DNA from: Chara braunii
Lineage: Eukaryota > Streptophyta > Charophyceae > Charales > Characeae
Length of the DNA stretch: 48,145 bases
NCBI GenBank assembly: GCA_003427395.1
Contig: BFEA01000111.1
Coordinates: 2,296,546 to 2,344,690 of the forward strand
Direction of reading: 5' to 3'
The translations under genes and the position numbers were made by a program. Shown in pieces: positions 30,089 through 40,900 of this stretch (the first letter of the stretch is position 1; each line of letters opens with the position of its first letter). The notes beneath the pieces are model-generated. The model was not told where the DNA came from, ran no database searches, and was given only the letters and a program-made list of their open reading frames with translations.

Positions 30089-31500
30089 AAAAAGAAATTA
30101 AAAAAAATCAAGTTATCCCAGACTTCCAGACAGAAGGAAGGGTCCCACTGTGGTCTTCCATTGACCATGGACCAAATGAAGCCCAGACTCCACCATATAA
30201 AAAACGTGGAGACAAAACTGCAAGAACTGTTGTCAGCCATACCAACTACCTGGGCCGATGTCTTGAGGAAAGGTCCATCCATTCAACCAGGGGACTGGGT
30301 GGTAGAGATGACCACCCTGCCTCTCCCCATGGTCGTTTACCAGGTGAATACCTGCACAGAGTCCGAAACATCTCTGGAAGCCTGTGAGCCAACCCTTCTG
30401 GGAGCTCGCATATCCCGTCTCACCAGAAATGCCCACCCGGATATGGTGCACAATGGTCCTGGCCTCACAAGAGTTTGGACACAGGGAGACAAAAAAGAGG
30501 GATGGTGGGCTTATGAAGCCTCCACCCCCATATCTGCTCTCCCGTTTGACCCAGACGAATGGCAATGGGGCGAACGGACACGCTCCCACTGTGGAAATTT
30601 ACGGTCAAAGACTGCTACAGAAAGGTGCATAAGACAGTCGATACTACAAACATTGTAAAAAACCGTTGGCAGAGGGACTCCGCAGTACCCGCAGACTCCC
30701 TTCGCAACTTCCGCTGGTCTCATTACACGTGCATAATGCCTACCTCCCAGAGGGCGCTGCAATGGAAAATTGTGTATCGGTGCCTCCCGACCCCGGACTG
30801 GTTTGTGTCAAGATCCTCACTTGAACAAAAGGGCATTGCATCCCCCCTCTGTAGCTTCTGTGGGCTATCCACGCAAAAGTTGTGGGCAGATCTGGAGCAT
30901 TGCCTCCTGGACTGCCCCATGGTCAACCAGATCTGGTGGTGGTGGGACGCTGCGTGGAGGCACCTCACAGGCATGGACCTCCCCCATGGAACCTTGAGAC
31001 GTTGTTAATGGACCTACCCACACCTACCCAGCACACATGGTCCTCTTCTCAATCTACCCTCTTCAAGTATACTCGCCTGGAAGTTCTGATGACGGCTTGG
31101 CGAGCCCGGTGTTCTCACGAACGAAGACAACACACTTTTGGCTTCCCACAAGCCAGAGCTCACATCATAGATTCATAGATACAATTTGTGCAAACATTCA
31201 TCAGGCATCGGAAAACCTCAAAGAATCTCTGAAAACCATGACTGACGACACTAAGAAAAGGCAATGAATCCTTAAGTTTGAGCTGGAATGGCTGAACGCG
31301 TCGCGCAAGCTGGCGAGGCTTGATGACAACCGAGACCTCCACTGGAAATAGTGGTGGCGAGACGAAACCGGCTGGACAAGACGGATCCTCCCACCTACCT
31401 GCAGATCCTCCCAGACAGCGCTGGCCACACTCCACCACCCCCCCACATCCGCCCACGATCCCCCACAGCATCCCCCACTCCCGACTCAAGCCCCACCACC
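30089..31500 (+). mobile_element. LINE-2: 5'-truncated LINE 3' fragment
   Basis: Encodes the C-terminal third of a LINE ORF2 related to LINE-3. LLSAIPTTWADVLRKGPS matches VVDKIPLAWWRILRKGPV of LINE-3, and ALQWKIVYRCLPTPDWF matches SLQWQIEHRCLPTQDWL. A zf-RVT-like CSFCGLSTQKLWADLEHCLLDCP follows. Coding pieces are 30150-30658 and 30559-31008 in different frames, then decayed. It starts right after a U6 sequence, as in U6-LINE template-switch chimeras. 3' end is lost in the assembly gap. Confidence 0.82.
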
Positions 31501-31753
31501 NNNNNNNNNNNNNNNNNNNNNNNNNNNNNNNNNNNNNNNNNNNNNNNNNNNNNNNNNNNNNNNNNNNNNNNNNNNNNNNNNNNNNNNNNNNNNNNNNNNN
31601 NNNNNNNNNNNNNNNNNNNNNNNNNNNNNNNNNNNNNNNNNNNNNNNNNNNNNNNNNNNNNNNNNNNNNNNNNNNNNNNNNNNNNNNNNNNNNNNNNNNN
31701 NNNNNNNNNNNNNNNNNNNNNNNNNNNNNNNNNNNNNNNNNNNNNNNNNNNNN
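31501..31753. other. Assembly gap (253 n)
   Basis: Run of n. 31754-32274 after it has no gene or repeat that I can identify. Confidence 1.
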
Positions 31754-32274
31754 ACTCGTTGGACTACAATTGTGGATTCAGCCCGAACTGCAAGGTCGAG
31801 CCTTGGTCAGGTGCTCGACCTGGATCGTTATGACAATCTTGAATACAAAAGGTGGAGCCAAGTGGCGGATTGCGGTGATCACAAGATGAACACTCACGGT
31901 CACTCAGATTGAATGGTGAAAACAGGCGACCAGACTGAGAATCTGTAAACAAATACTGGAGGCTTGACAGATGGTACAAAGTAGGAACTGACAGAGAAGA
32001 GCTAGTTGCAAGGGCCAGGGAGGGGCCCCGATGGAGGCCAGGGCTAGTCAGTACAACGGGCACAGTGATGCATTTATGTAAACGACAGAATTCAAAACCA
32101 CGGCAGAGCACTCACACTACTAGGTTCAACATGGGACGGGGGAGACAGTGGTAGAGTTATAGCAGAGGATTGACAGATGCTGGGAAGCAGGAATTACTGC
32201 AGGAAAGGGATAGACAGAGCCCAGAACCACAGCGGAGCACAGAGCAGGGGAGTAGGGAAATGGGGGGTAGCCCT

Positions 32275-32455
32275 GTCCAATGCTGGGAACCAGGCCCGGC
32301 GTCCCGTTTGAAACATGAAACAGATTTGAGAACGTATACAGAAAAACTTTGAGATACCCGGGCTTTTACCCGGCTTTGTCTGAGAATAGGATCATGAGCA
32401 ATCACTACCCTATTCGATGAACAACCCCACGAGATAGACTAAATTCAGAAAAAGT
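32275..32455 (-). mobile_element. SINE-like copy S2, tail missing
   Basis: TGCTGGGAACCAGGCCCGGC then GTCCC, then about 170 bases matching S8 (47192-47368) with a few differences, including a CCGGGCTTTTACCCGG palindrome. No poly(T) is present. Confidence 0.75.
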
Positions 32456-32899
32456 CTGAAAAAATCTGCAAAAACTATGAGAAGTTTCCTTCTCAGCTGC
32501 ACGAAGGTTGGCTAGAAAATTCTGAACTATTCAGAAAGTTCAAAATTACTACGACAATCTTCAGAGAAAAAGGGGCTACCCACACAAAGATCGCCACCAC
32601 AAAGGTCCTACAAATGTTCAAAACCCTCGGAATCCCTAGCAAACCCTTCTACCAACACTGTCTTACTCCCTGCCGAGCTCTTGCATTCTGTTTGCCATAT
32701 GTTGTTCTGCTTGCCGGTGATCCCAGACTGTAGCCCGCCAGAATGCACAGGGCAAAGAAGGAAAGAAAATGGGGAGGGTGGACATTGCATAGAAAGGATT
32801 AACAATCAGTGTCATCTACCCACACAACTTGGGGCAGGAAAGCATGGTACCTCGAGACACCTACATTTGCATATCTGACCACACAAACAACCACACTGT

Positions 32900-33036
32900 T
32901 CAGGGACGCTGGGCCCCATTTCCAACAGGTGCCGCTCCCCACCAATAGATGGAGCCTCCCCGACAGTGATAGTGGTGTCTGCTCCTATCAGCACCCCTAC
33001 CACTGGTCCAGGTTGTTCAACCAAAAAAAAAAAAAA
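32900..33036 (+). mobile_element. SINE-like copy S3
   Basis: GGGACGCTGGGCC, TCCCCACCAATAGATGGAGC, then GTGGTGTCTGCTCCTATCAG and an A14 tail (33023-33036). Same long 3' subfamily as S6. 32456-32899 has no identifiable feature. Confidence 0.82.
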
Positions 33037-33069
33037 GTAAAAAAAAAATGGAAAACAAAGGATCCCCTT

Positions 33070-33072
<3 letters not shown>

Positions 33073-33110
<38 letters not shown>
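33073..33110 (-). repeat. Poly(T) of 38 bases
   Basis: Possibly the tail of another minus-strand retroposon running to the right, but no body is recognised. Confidence 0.6.
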
Positions 33111-33113
<3 letters not shown>

Positions 33114-33536
33114 GAGGTATTTGAGCTCATAATGGCAAGCCACGTGTCCTTTCCAGTGATCATCAAAACCGACATGCCAGCACTCCAAACACCCAATGAG
33201 CAGCATTGATTGCCCTCAACTGAGGGGATTAACTGCCCATCCCTTTAGTATCTTGGGATGTAGTTTCCAAACCCAAGCTCCTGGATTGACCGAAGTTCTG
33301 AAAAGGGGTTGACCCTTCACTTCATTTGCAGCTCCAAGATGGGGGAAGGATTAGATGGTGGGCTCGCGCTTTAACCTGCTTTTTTTTCGGTGGCTTGAAC
33401 CAGAGTCTGGAGCAAGGAAGACCCCCTTGAGTGTTGGTTGAGATCCAGTTTTCATATAAATGATGATCAAGCCCTCAGTTGTGTTTCTTCGCAATAATCG
33501 TCGCCGTCATCGTTGTAGTTTTAAGTTTTAACGTAA

Positions 33537-33650
33537 AGAGCAGAGAGATGCAAATCCCACTTGCAATGGTCACCATTCCTTAAGAGCAGAGGGATGCAAA
33601 TCAGCTCCCATGTCCACCGTCATCATTCCTTGAAAGCAGAGAGATGCAAA
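33537..33650 (+). repeat. Short tandem repeat, three units of about 50 bp
   Basis: GCAGAGAGATGCAAA and variants end at 33553, 33600 and 33650, each preceded by a CATTCCTT-like segment in the later units. Confidence 0.75.
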
Positions 33651-33726
33651 CGACTCGGAGATGAGCTCTCACATTCTCTGAGATCCACATGCGGTGTTGG
33701 AGGATTTCAGAGAACGTGGGGTGGGT

Positions 33727-34115
33727 ATTTTGGGGCAGAAAAAAAGGTTATAAATACCCCCCACGACAGAACCGGTTGTATTCATTTGGCCCCAAACGGG
33801 TCGAAAAGTGCGGCAGGCCCCAAAATGACTTTTCGCATCTTGTATTCGTTTGCCGCCAAACGGGTCGAAAAGTGCGGCAGGCCCCAAAACAAAATGACTT
33901 TGCGCGTCATTCTTGCACCCGCGCTGGGGCCGTAACGGGCCCGCTGTCTGTGCAGAAATGGCGGGGAAGTGTTTTACCAGCCCAATCAGAGTGCAAAAAT
34001 GATGCCAAAAATCATTTTGGGACCTGCCACACTTTTTGCCCCTATTGGGGGCAAATGAAATACAAAGGTTTTGTCGCCGGGGGGATTTATAACTTTGCCC
34101 TATTTTGGGCCATTT
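33727..34115. mobile_element. MITE-like foldback element M1
   Basis: Ends are inverted repeats of about 65 bases with mismatches: GGTTATAAATACCCCCC...TTGTATTCATTTG at the left, and its complement (CAAATGAAATACAAAGG, GGGGGGATTTATAAC) at the right. No transposase. The inside holds two copies of AACGGGTCGAAAAGTGCGGC. It lies about 225 bases upstream of the TVP38 gene. M2 at 46075-46381 is a diverged relative. Confidence 0.75.
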
Positions 34116-34339
34116 CTCTATTTGTCTGTGTCTCATCCTTAAATGTGCAGGGGTCATTCCCAGCTTCTCTGTATTGTTGCAGTTTTAACGGATGTCCGGC
34201 GGCAAGGTCCCAAGGTCCCACTTACCCGAAGGGGCTCTTCATTTCGGACCCTAGATTAGGGGTATTCACCGTGGCACTGCCAGGCTTTTGGAGAATCGGC
34301 CGCCCGAAGGGGTGTTCAAAAAGCAGGAAGATCACCAGG

Positions 34340-35257
34340 ATGGCTGTGCCCTGGCACACTGTCGGCAGGCTTGTGCTGCTAACGGTGCTTGTGGTGGCAA
34401 TGGTAACGGCCTGCGTCACACTGCCGCTACACAGAATACTCACCAGTTTCATGGTCTGGCTGCAGAATGACGTCGGGCCTTGGGGCCCCTTGATCCTGGT
34501 CCTTGCCTATCTTCCGGCATCGGTTCTGGCAGTTCCCGGTTCAATCCTCACTCTAGGAGGAGGGTATCTCTTCGGGCTGCCTCTCGGCTTTGCAGCTGAT
34601 TCAATGGGGTCAACTGTTGGTGCTGCAGTCGCCTTTCAAACAGGAAGGACGATCTGCCGGGCATACGTTGCTTCTAAACTCCAAGCCTATCCACGGTTCA
34701 CAGCGATTGCGGCAGCGATTGACCGCTCGGGTTTCAAGATTGTGTTTCTGCTCCGCCTTGTGCCTATTCTCCCATTCAATGTCTTAAATTACCTCCTCTC
34801 GATTACGCCTTTGAATCTATGGACGTACACATTGGCCTCCTGGCTTGGCATGATGCCGTCGACATTAGTACTGGTTTACGTAGGGACGACGTTGAAGAGC
34901 ATCGCGGACATCATTCACGGAGGAGGGGAGCCCCCAAGTCGATGGAAATGGGTCTTTGTGCTAGCCGGGCTTCTCTTCTCCGCTGCCGTCCTTTCTCTGG
35001 TTACCGCCATTGCAAGAAAGTCATTGGACAAGGTTCTAGAGGAGCAGAGCATGACTGTCTCAACGCCTGCTGGAGCAGAGGCTGCAGGTGCAGAATCTGC
35101 AGACGACACTGTCATCGTCCTTTCATCCCCCCCCAGTTCAGAGGCAGGTCACAGGGACCGTGACAGTAACAAAAGCTTGAAGGAGCCGCTCCTTGTCAGA
35201 CTGCATGACGTCACTGACGTGTCTCCTCCAACTACTACTACTTCTAGCCGGAGATAG
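34340..35257 (+). CDS. TVP38/TMEM64 family membrane protein (VTT/DedA-like domain)
   Basis: A 305-residue protein with the VTT (SNARE-associated) domain. A hydrophobic segment (about residues 9-28) is followed by LTLGGGYLFGLPLGFAADS and GSTVGAAVAFQTGR, then FLLRLVPILPFNVLNYLLS and WLGMMPSTLVLVYVGT, all hallmarks of the family. A last membrane helix near 210-230 leads to a polar Ser/Thr/Glu-rich cytosolic-type tail. Relatives sit in Golgi, endosome or plastid membranes; TMEM41/VMP1 cousins are lipid scramblases. ATG 34340 is chosen because the open frame upstream (to 33689) runs through the MITE and is not protein-like. It is intact and intronless here, the only host-type gene seen. Plant homologues usually have introns, so retrocopy is possible. 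Confidence 0.85.
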   Translation: MAVPWHTVGRLVLLTVLVVAMVTACVTLPLHRILTSFMVWLQNDVGPWGPLILVLAYLPASVLAVPGSILTLGGGYLFGLPLGFAADSMGSTVGAAVAFQTGRTICRAYVASKLQAYPRFTAIAAAIDRSGFKIVFLLRLVPILPFNVLNYLLSITPLNLWTYTLASWLGMMPSTLVLVYVGTTLKSIADIIHGGGEPPSRWKWVFVLAGLLFSAAVLSLVTAIARKSLDKVLEEQSMTVSTPAGAEAAGAESADDTVIVLSSPPSSEAGHRDRDSNKSLKEPLLVRLHDVTDVSPPTTTTSSRR

Positions 35258-35436
35258 GATGGTTTGCCCTGAGCAGTAGGCTTGGAGTGCGTATTTGTAC
35301 CTGCATTCCGCTCTATATAGCTAACATTAGGTGCAAAAGTGTTAAGTCATGGACATGGAGAGGGTATATCTTTAAATTTGGAAGGGGGTAGCCCCAAGCA
35401 TTATTGTATTCATCCGATTTCGGCAGGATTCCAGCT

Positions 35437-35440
<4 letters not shown>

Positions 35441-35475
<35 letters not shown>

Positions 35476-35600
35476 AAACTTCGTATACGGGAAACCTACT
35501 TAACGAGGTGATAAGAGCATTCCCGGTAAGTAGGTCCCGGCGTCGAAGGCTCCATCTATTGGTGGGGAGCTACACCTGTTGGAAATCGGGTCCAGCGTCC
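35441..35600 (-). mobile_element. SINE-like copy S4
   Basis: T34 (35441-35474), then a diverged 3' part, GCTCCATCTATTGGTGGGGA and GGGTCCAGCGTCCC. Its 5' part has been amplified into the 47-bp minisatellite that follows. Confidence 0.75.
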
Positions 35601-35760
35601 CTGTACAATGATGTGAATGCATCTGCTGGAAATTGGGTCCAGCGTCCCTGTACAATGATGTGAATGCATCTGCTGGAAATCGGGTCCAGCGTCCCTGTAC
35701 AATGATGTGAATGTATCTGCTGGAAATCAGGTCCAGCGTCCCTATGCAGAGGTGTGTTGA
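35577..35760 (+). repeat. 47-bp minisatellite derived from a SINE
   Basis: GGAAAT(C/T)GGGTCCAGCGTCCC recurs at 35581, 35628, 35675 and 35722, exactly 47 bases apart. Outlying diverged units are near 35813 and 35895. The repeat contains the SINE core. Confidence 0.92.
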
Positions 35761-36440
35761 TATCTCTAACTGCCTATGCATGTCTTATCTATCAGACGGA
35801 AGTGTGTAACAGCTGGAAATAGGGTCCAGCGATGTAAGGATATGTCATTCTACCAAGACACGGAACCCTAACACAGATGTGATGTGTATGAGCTGGAAAT
35901 CGGGACCAGCATCCCTATTGTGTGTTCGCACCTCAGCCTATATCTCAGAAAAGAGCCGAGGCATTGATTACTTCCCTGCGTAAGGGAAGGATTAACCTCC
36001 AGCCCATGGAGTATTATCCTAAAGAAACGCATGTTCATCAATCCCCCAACAAAGAAGTCAAGGCAAAGCACGAAACCCTAAACTACCCAGCTCCCCTTTG
36101 GGGCCATCATCAAAACATGTCTATCTTATATTTATCAATCAAAATATGTCATCAGAGGGGGAAATCCTAAACCTCCTTATCAACCATATCAGCCATATCT
36201 CCATCATCACGCCAAGCAGAGGCTGATCGCCCTTCTTGATTGAAATTGCGGGTCGGGCAATTTCAATCCCTTCGACTATCCTACCCCCTCCCTGAGCCGG
36301 ACAGCAAGCAGCAATACCATATTTCCAGCTCCTGATGTGTTCATTAACAGTGGTACATTGTACATGTGTGTGACACTTTGCCATTTAGCCCCACCCGCTG
36401 GGTACAGAAATGGTATCTGTCCGTGTACTCTTCTTCAAGT

Positions 36441-36543
36441 ATTTCTCTCGGATTCTTGCGTGTAAGGCTTGCGCAGGGCGGCAGGGGCCATGCTAATCTT
36501 GTCTGTATCATGATTCCAATTTCAGAGGATGTCCCCAAGGACT
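36441..36543 (-). pseudogene. U6 snRNA pseudogene (minus strand)
   Basis: The complement reads GGGGACATCC, AAATTGGAATCATGATACAG, AAGATTAGCATGGCCCCTG, then GCGCAAG, TTACACGCAAGAATCCGAGAGAAAT. The ACAGAGA box is ACAGACA and six bases are inserted after CCCCTG, so it is not functional. No T-run terminator at its 3' end. Confidence 0.87.
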
Positions 36544-36599
36544 TCATTGCATTGCCAAGTAACTGTTTTTCTGCTTCCCACAGCTGCAGCGCTCCTTGG

Positions 36600-36867
36600 T
36601 GTTTGCGTCGAGAACTCGAGACCCTTGCAGACCCTTGCAGGCAATGCAGGCCCATACTGCACAGAGGGTTACTACTTTCCCATGTCCTTCAAGTTGGAAT
36701 GGAACGATTTGCCTGCGTCCGGCGGCAGCAGCAGCATGCAAAGGTTTCCGTTGTGATGCAAGAGCAGCGCGGGACCCTTGAGGCCCATACTGCCAGCAGA
36801 GGGAACGTTTCCCTTGGCCCTTGAAGCATTTTGTTGCGTCCATCAACTTTTTTTTTTTTTTTTTTCC
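36600..36867 (+). repeat. Dispersed repeat family C, with poly(T)
   Basis: Two units of GGACCCTTNAGGCCCATACTG type (near 36643 and 36772), and TTTGCCTGCGTCC between, followed by a T-run at 36849-36867. The same modules recur at 44876-45185 and near 45614. Identity unknown; probably another retroposon. Confidence 0.6.
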
Positions 36868-37639
36868 AAAGGTAGTATCTTGAAATGTCCCAAGTAGCGA
36901 AAACCTGAAATGTCGCGAACCCAGTGTCTCACAATGTCTCAGATATCGATCTCACAATGTCAAGGTACCTCTTCAGAGGAAGATGAAATCAAATCCCAAG
37001 AGTAGTCCCCAACCTACGGTCTCAATGTTGCTGTCTCTAATGTCATCAGAACTCGTAACCATCCTTCATGCCCGTCGTAGTCCAGTAGGAGAACCCAGGA
37101 GTAGACTTAGAAGGTATGAGGAGAGAGAGAGAGAGAGTGGCGGAGGGAACAGAGGGAGAGAAGGCAAGGCCTTCCTCCCCGGTACCTGATCCGGTAGCTA
37201 TGGCGCGGCAGGAGGCTGCTGCGCTGGTTCCTTCTCGCTGCTGTACTCGCCTTCTCCTCGCTGCTCATGCTAATGCTGCTTGCGCTGCGCTAATCCTGCT
37301 AACGCTGCAATGCTGCGCTAATCCTGAAGACTAACATCCTATCTCTACCAAACCTACCGACTGAGGCTGGTACCCAGCTGATTTAGTGCTGGGTCGGCCT
37401 CAGTCCTACTGAGGTCCTTCGGGTCTGGACCGTTGATCAGGCCCAATGGTTCAGATCCGATTTCGGAATCTGAAAAGTGGGCGCCAAAACTGCACCGCCG
37501 GCTGGGCCTACCAATGTACCGGTACCTGGCCTAAACAGCTAGACGTTGGGTATGGTGGGGTCTAAACGAGGCCTACCGGATCCTAAACTGAACCGACGGT
37601 AGCTGGGACCGTCGAGACCTGGTACCTAGGCCTAAACTG
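36868..37639 (+). other. No gene seen; short (GA)n and GCT-rich stretches
   Basis: 37118-37138 is (GA)n. 37210-37326 is rich in GCTGC and CTAATCCTGCT repeats. ORFs here are low-complexity and not supported. Confidence 0.5.
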
Positions 37640-37745
37640 TGCCTAGTGCTAGGGGTGCTGATAGGAGCAGGCACCGCTAGCCCTGTCGGGGGGCTCCATC
37701 TATTGGTGGGGAGCAGCACCGGCTGGAAAACGGGTCCAGAGTCCC
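37640..37745 (-). mobile_element. SINE-like copy S5, no tail
   Basis: GGTGCTGATAGGAGCAGGCACC, GGCTCCATCTATTGGTGGGG, then GGGTCCAGAGTCCC: the long subfamily in minus orientation without poly(T). Confidence 0.72.
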
Positions 37746-37940
37746 TCAAACAAATTGAAATACAGATTAAAATCAGAGTTCATCGAGAAAGAGTTGTGGG
37801 AATGAGCTGATCCTATGGGACTAATGGCTATCCCTATTGTATCTCTTCACCCGATAGAGGGGCGTCAGATGGGTCGCTGAGAGCTGATACTAGGAACTGC
37901 CTCTCAATCTCTGTCAAAACAGCATTGATTACCCGAGTCC

Positions 37941-40900
37941 TCAGTCTCGCCCGTACCAGTCCAGACCAACTAAACAGTTTGAGGGGGGGCGGAAAGGATC
38001 AGGAAAGTCCTCACTGGGTCTCATGGGGATTGTTGTGTCAACCTTGGTCCACTCGTGGAAAACAAGCCGGTAGTCCCTTACTAAATCCCTCCTCTCTTGT
38101 CCTTCCCCGCAGTCATTTTGGCCGCCTTTCCATTCAACCTCCCCAATTCTCCCCCCCTTTTCCCCTCCGAGCCAGCTCAGGCAAAAATCCTTAATTTTTT
38201 GTTGGATGTCTTTTGGTGAAAGTAGTAGCTGTATCTGCGCTCTGACTTTTTCCCATTTTCCTGAGATTTCAGTTTGAATCTGTTGTTGTATGCTTTCTGT
38301 GAACTCTGGCCCTTCCAGACGTGCTTTTTCCATTTCATATGTGCAACGCCGTCGCCAGAGGGCCCAGAGCACCGCCCTGCGGCTCAGTTTGAACATATTA
38401 TTGGTGAATTCATTGAGTTGGTCCTGGGGATACGCTTTACATAGTAGGGCTTTCAAGTCCCACGGCCACCGGATCTGGGTTTCTAATTGCTCCCAGATTC
38501 TATCCCACCATCTCCACAGCCACACTGCACCAGGGCACTGAAGGAAAATGTGTTCGATTGTTTCTGGCACTTTCCTGGAGGGGAAAGCATCAATGTAGAG
38601 CCTACACCAGGGGAGGGCTAGCCCTTTCTGTTCTAGGTTGGTTCTTGTGATCAGCCAATCTTGCGTTGGCAGGCAGCGGTGCTCAATCTGCCATTGCAGC
38701 GAGGCGAATTTAGCTGGTTTTTCCTTTATAGTCCTGAACCACTTCATATTTCTCAGTTTATTCTTGTTGATATTTAAGTGATCCATCCAACGTGCCTCTA
38801 CCTGGTCCTTGAGATTCATTTTCGGCCTGAGAAGTCTGTAGGTCCGTATAATGATCTGGTGAGTTTCCTGCCCTTTCCGGCTGGTGTCGTCCATGCCCAT
38901 TCTACGGGGTCTAGGGCGAGTTGGTGTATCGGAGTCCGGGGGCGAAAGGCAATCTGTTGCTCCTTTTCGTGGAGCACTCTGATTCTGAACAAGCCTTCTT
39001 TCTGACATAAAATTGTTTCTTGTGGAGATGTTCTTTGGAGTGTATTGTTTTGACCAATTTGGAAAAGGTTGATTCTAACCAGACCATCCGGTTCGCAGTA
39101 CACAACCCTGCCTACCTGAGCGGGGCGATCCTCCAATGCCACCCAGTCAGATTCTTGAAGGACAGGTCCTTTCCTTAGAATCCTCCACCAGGCCAGGGGG
39201 ATCTTGTCAACTACGGTTTCCAGGACGGTTTCCAGTCGATGACAGTAGCGTAGTTTCTTTCTTAGTTGGTCCGGGTCGATCCAGTTCTTTTGTTCCTCGT
39301 CCCATATATCGTGTATCCTTATTACACCCCGCCTGACCCAGCCCTGCCATGGGGAGTCCATGCAGTGGAGGGTCTGACCCTTGGAGTCTGTTATCCATCT
39401 ATTTCCAAAGAGCGGTTGCCGTGCCACCTCTTCCCATCTTTCTGGTGGGATTTTATCCGGCAGGGGTAGGGTTCTCCATATTTTCATAAGGTCTGGGCAG
39501 AAAGGGTCGTTTCGCAGGTCGACCCTTGCTGCCTGTCTAGGTGAGTCCGAGGAAGGGTGGTCATGCCACGCTCCGCGTCTCGGGATGGGCCATTCCCTAT
39601 TTTCTAGCCACATCAGCGGGTCACTGTCCTCTGCTGTTTGGGGTGCCAGGCGGGAAAACTATTCCAAGGCCAAGGCCTTCCATGGGGTGTCGGGGCAGAA
39701 AAGGAGGCGTTTAAGCCATTGTAGTGCCAGAGCCCTAGTTTGTAGCAGGGGATCTATTACGCCCAAACCTCCTTTCAGCTTGGGTTGGGTTATAAATTGC
39801 CAAGCCACCCTGCTGATGACATTGCTCTCCTCATGATTGCCTCTCTATAGGAAGGCAGCTAACTGACGTTGTAGGGGGCGCAGGGCATTCTTGTCCAGGG
39901 CCCAGATTGCTGATTTATACCACATCGAGGCCAAGATTACGTTATTTATTATTAGGGAGCGCCCTATCAGCGAGGTATGTTTGTTTTTCCATAGTTCCAT
40001 CTTTTCCTGGGGGGGGGTAGAGATCCATTGATTATTTGTAGCCGGCCTACCTTCTGCTGACATCAGTACCCCCAGCACCCTAAGCGGGGCTTCCTTGGGC
40101 AGCCATTTGAGTTTGGGTTCCTCCGGGGGGCGTACACCTTGGTGGTGTATCCACCAGTCCTGGGTTTTGTTTCCCCAGTTGACCCTCATGTCTGCCAATC
40201 TACAGAAGCGGTCCATCATGTGTTGGACTTCTGCCATTGCTGCATAGGAGGCCTCGATCATTAGTGTTAGATCATCCGCGAACAAGGAGCAGACTGGAAT
40301 TGCGTCCTGCGGTATTGAAGACACTTGTATTCTTTGGATATTCTTGTGTTCTCTTAGGTTGGCGGTCAGAGCTTCCATAACAACGACGAACAAGTACGGG
40401 GCTAGGGGGTCTCCTTGCCTTACTGACCTTTGTAGCTTTATCGGTGGGGCTAGGTTGCCATTCACCATGACTCTAGTCATTGCGTTTGTATGAAGGATCT
40501 TTACCCAGCGTCTGAAACATGGTCCGCAATTAAGTTTCTCCAAGCATTTATCTAAGAATAGCCAGTCCACATGGTCGTATGTTTTTTCAAAATCGATAAA
40601 GATAATAGCTGCATTACTTTTGGACAGTCTTGTTAGTTTGATCACTTCGTTTACTAGCAAGACATTGTCCTGTATATTCCTTTCATGGATGAATCCGGTT
40701 TGATCAGGATGTATAATGTCGGGCATAACCGACAGCAGCCGGTTGGCAAGGGCTTTAGCCATTAATTTGTATACCACAGTGAGTAGGGTGATGGGTCTAT
40801 AATTCCTAATATTCGTCATTTCCCCTTCCTTATACAGGAGCGTCAGGACGCCCTGGCTAACTATCTCTCCTGACTGACCGGTTTCCCACACGGCCCGATA

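Noticed and set aside
33689-34339. N-terminal extension of the TVP38 ORF by 217 codons
   Set aside because: It runs through the MITE's repeated and inverted sequences and is Cys/Lys/Pro-rich without family similarity; ATG 34340 fits the family length.
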